Shown piece after piece: positions 63,600 to 64,000 of a stretch of 64,000 nucleotides of DNA; positions within the stretch are counted from its first letter, which is position 1, and each line of letters begins with the position of its first letter. The notes beneath the pieces were generated by a model, which was given only the letters and a program-made list of their open reading frames with translations, made no database searches and was not told the DNA's origin. Location: NCBI GenBank assembly GCA_019187225.1, contig JABAQQ010000014.1:124001-188000 (forward strand). The letters are read 5' to 3'. The DNA is from Saprospiraceae bacterium (GTDB taxonomy: Bacteria; Bacteroidota; Bacteroidia; Chitinophagales; Saprospiraceae). The position numbers and the translations under genes were made by a program.

Positions 63600-63680
63600 G
63601 AGATTGTAACGATGAATGATGAACGATGAATGGTTGTCTATGGATTTGGTTATTTGTTTATCCTGGAATTGGAGGATGCC

Positions 63681-63706
63681 ATTCCGAAATCCGAAATCCG
63701 AAATTT
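63681..63706. repeat. Heptamer repeat of the ppc type between two aromatic-pathway genes
   Basis: ATTCCGAAATCCGAAATCCGAAATTT-type sequence, about three ATCCGAA units. On the other strand TTCGGAT, it matches the heptamers inside ppc. Confidence 0.75.
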
Positions 63707-63712
63707 AAAATC

Positions 63713-64000
63713 TTACTTCGGGTCAATGATCCTGCGGATGTCGTTCGCATGCCGGATGAGTTCCTCAAACTTTCCGAAATCCTTCTTGATCAACAAAGTG
63801 CGAAAGCGGCTGACTGTATTGATGAACTCGTCGAGCACATCGAGCACATTGTCGCGGTTTTGCCGGAAAATAGGGATCCAGGTTTCCGGGCTGCTTTTGG
63901 CGAGGCGAACGGTGCTTTGAAAACCGCCGCTCGCCAGTTCGAATATCCGGTCTTCGTCTTTCTCTTTTTCCAACACCGTGAGCGCCAGTGCGAAGGACGC
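63713..64000 (-). CDS. Prephenate dehydrogenase (C-terminal end; gene continues beyond the window)
   Basis: The frame stays open to base 64000 (upstream codons read ASFALALTVLEKEKDED before the Met at 63976). The visible part, ELASGGFQSTVRLAKSSPET and RQNRDNVLDVLDEFINTVSR, matches the C-terminal helical domain of TyrA-type prephenate dehydrogenase. It is upstream of and co-directional with the DAHP synthase-chorismate mutase gene, supporting an aromatic amino acid operon. N-terminal NAD domain not in the window. Confidence 0.88.
   Translation of the reverse strand, partial: ASFALALTVLEKEKDEDRIFELASGGFQSTVRLAKSSPETWIPIFRQNRDNVLDVLDEFINTVSRFRTLLIKKDFGKFEELIRHANDIRRIIDPK

Overview
The window comes from a Bacteroidota chromosome, most likely a Saprospirales-like (Lewinella/Haliscomenobacter type) bacterium. 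The evidence is two secreted proteins ending in type IX secretion sorting domains, an Oar-like TonB-dependent receptor, the bacillithiol gene bshB1, a DAHP synthase-chorismate mutase fusion typical of the phylum, and the near absence of Shine-Dalgarno sequences. Placement is by gene content only; no rRNA is present.

Layout. 1-21554 is mostly housekeeping and envelope genes: the end of a polysaccharide deacetylase, an outer-membrane barrel protein, a small lipoprotein, bshB1, prmA, a 1567-residue secreted protein, ppc, a deoxynucleoside kinase, gatC, an ABC ATPase, yidD, two small AT-rich genes and a 1784-residue PKD-repeat adhesin-like protein. 21625-44157 is a large CRISPR-Cas island. It has an array of 161 repeats of 29 bp (160 spacers) and a leader. 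A leftward cas operon follows, in transcription order cas6-cas5-cas3-cas8-cas7-cas4-cas1-cas2 and then leader and array. Upstream lie a REP-like repeat cluster with a RAYT/IS200-type Y1 transposase, a second cas6 and a WYL-domain regulator. 44302-64000 returns to core genes: a TonB-dependent receptor, a lamin-tail T9SS protein, a glycosyltransferase, tRNA-Leu(CAG), a broken hypothetical gene, dnaG, a HAD phosphatase, ychF, a large VCBS/ASPIC lipoprotein, a collapsed DUF1990 gene, the DAHP synthase-chorismate mutase fusion and the end of a prephenate dehydrogenase gene.

The CRISPR-Cas system reads as type I, nearest to I-B by gene order, by the Cas4-Cas1-Cas2 adaptation module and by the repeat. 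Its Cas8 has no recognisable zinc finger, and its Cas5 and Cas7 are divergent by eye. Array polarity is leftward: the repeat, read on the minus strand, ends in the ATTGAAAC handle usual for I-B crRNAs; the leader lies between cas2 and the array; and the decayed repeats are at the far left. The cas locus carries two different Cas6 genes separated by the transposase and its repeats.

A second theme is short-sequence repeats. Tandem 7-9 bp units lie just upstream of several start codons (bshB1, prmA, cas1, a HAD gene), and a 9 x 7 bp array sits in frame inside ppc. Long inverted repeats occupy several intergenic regions.
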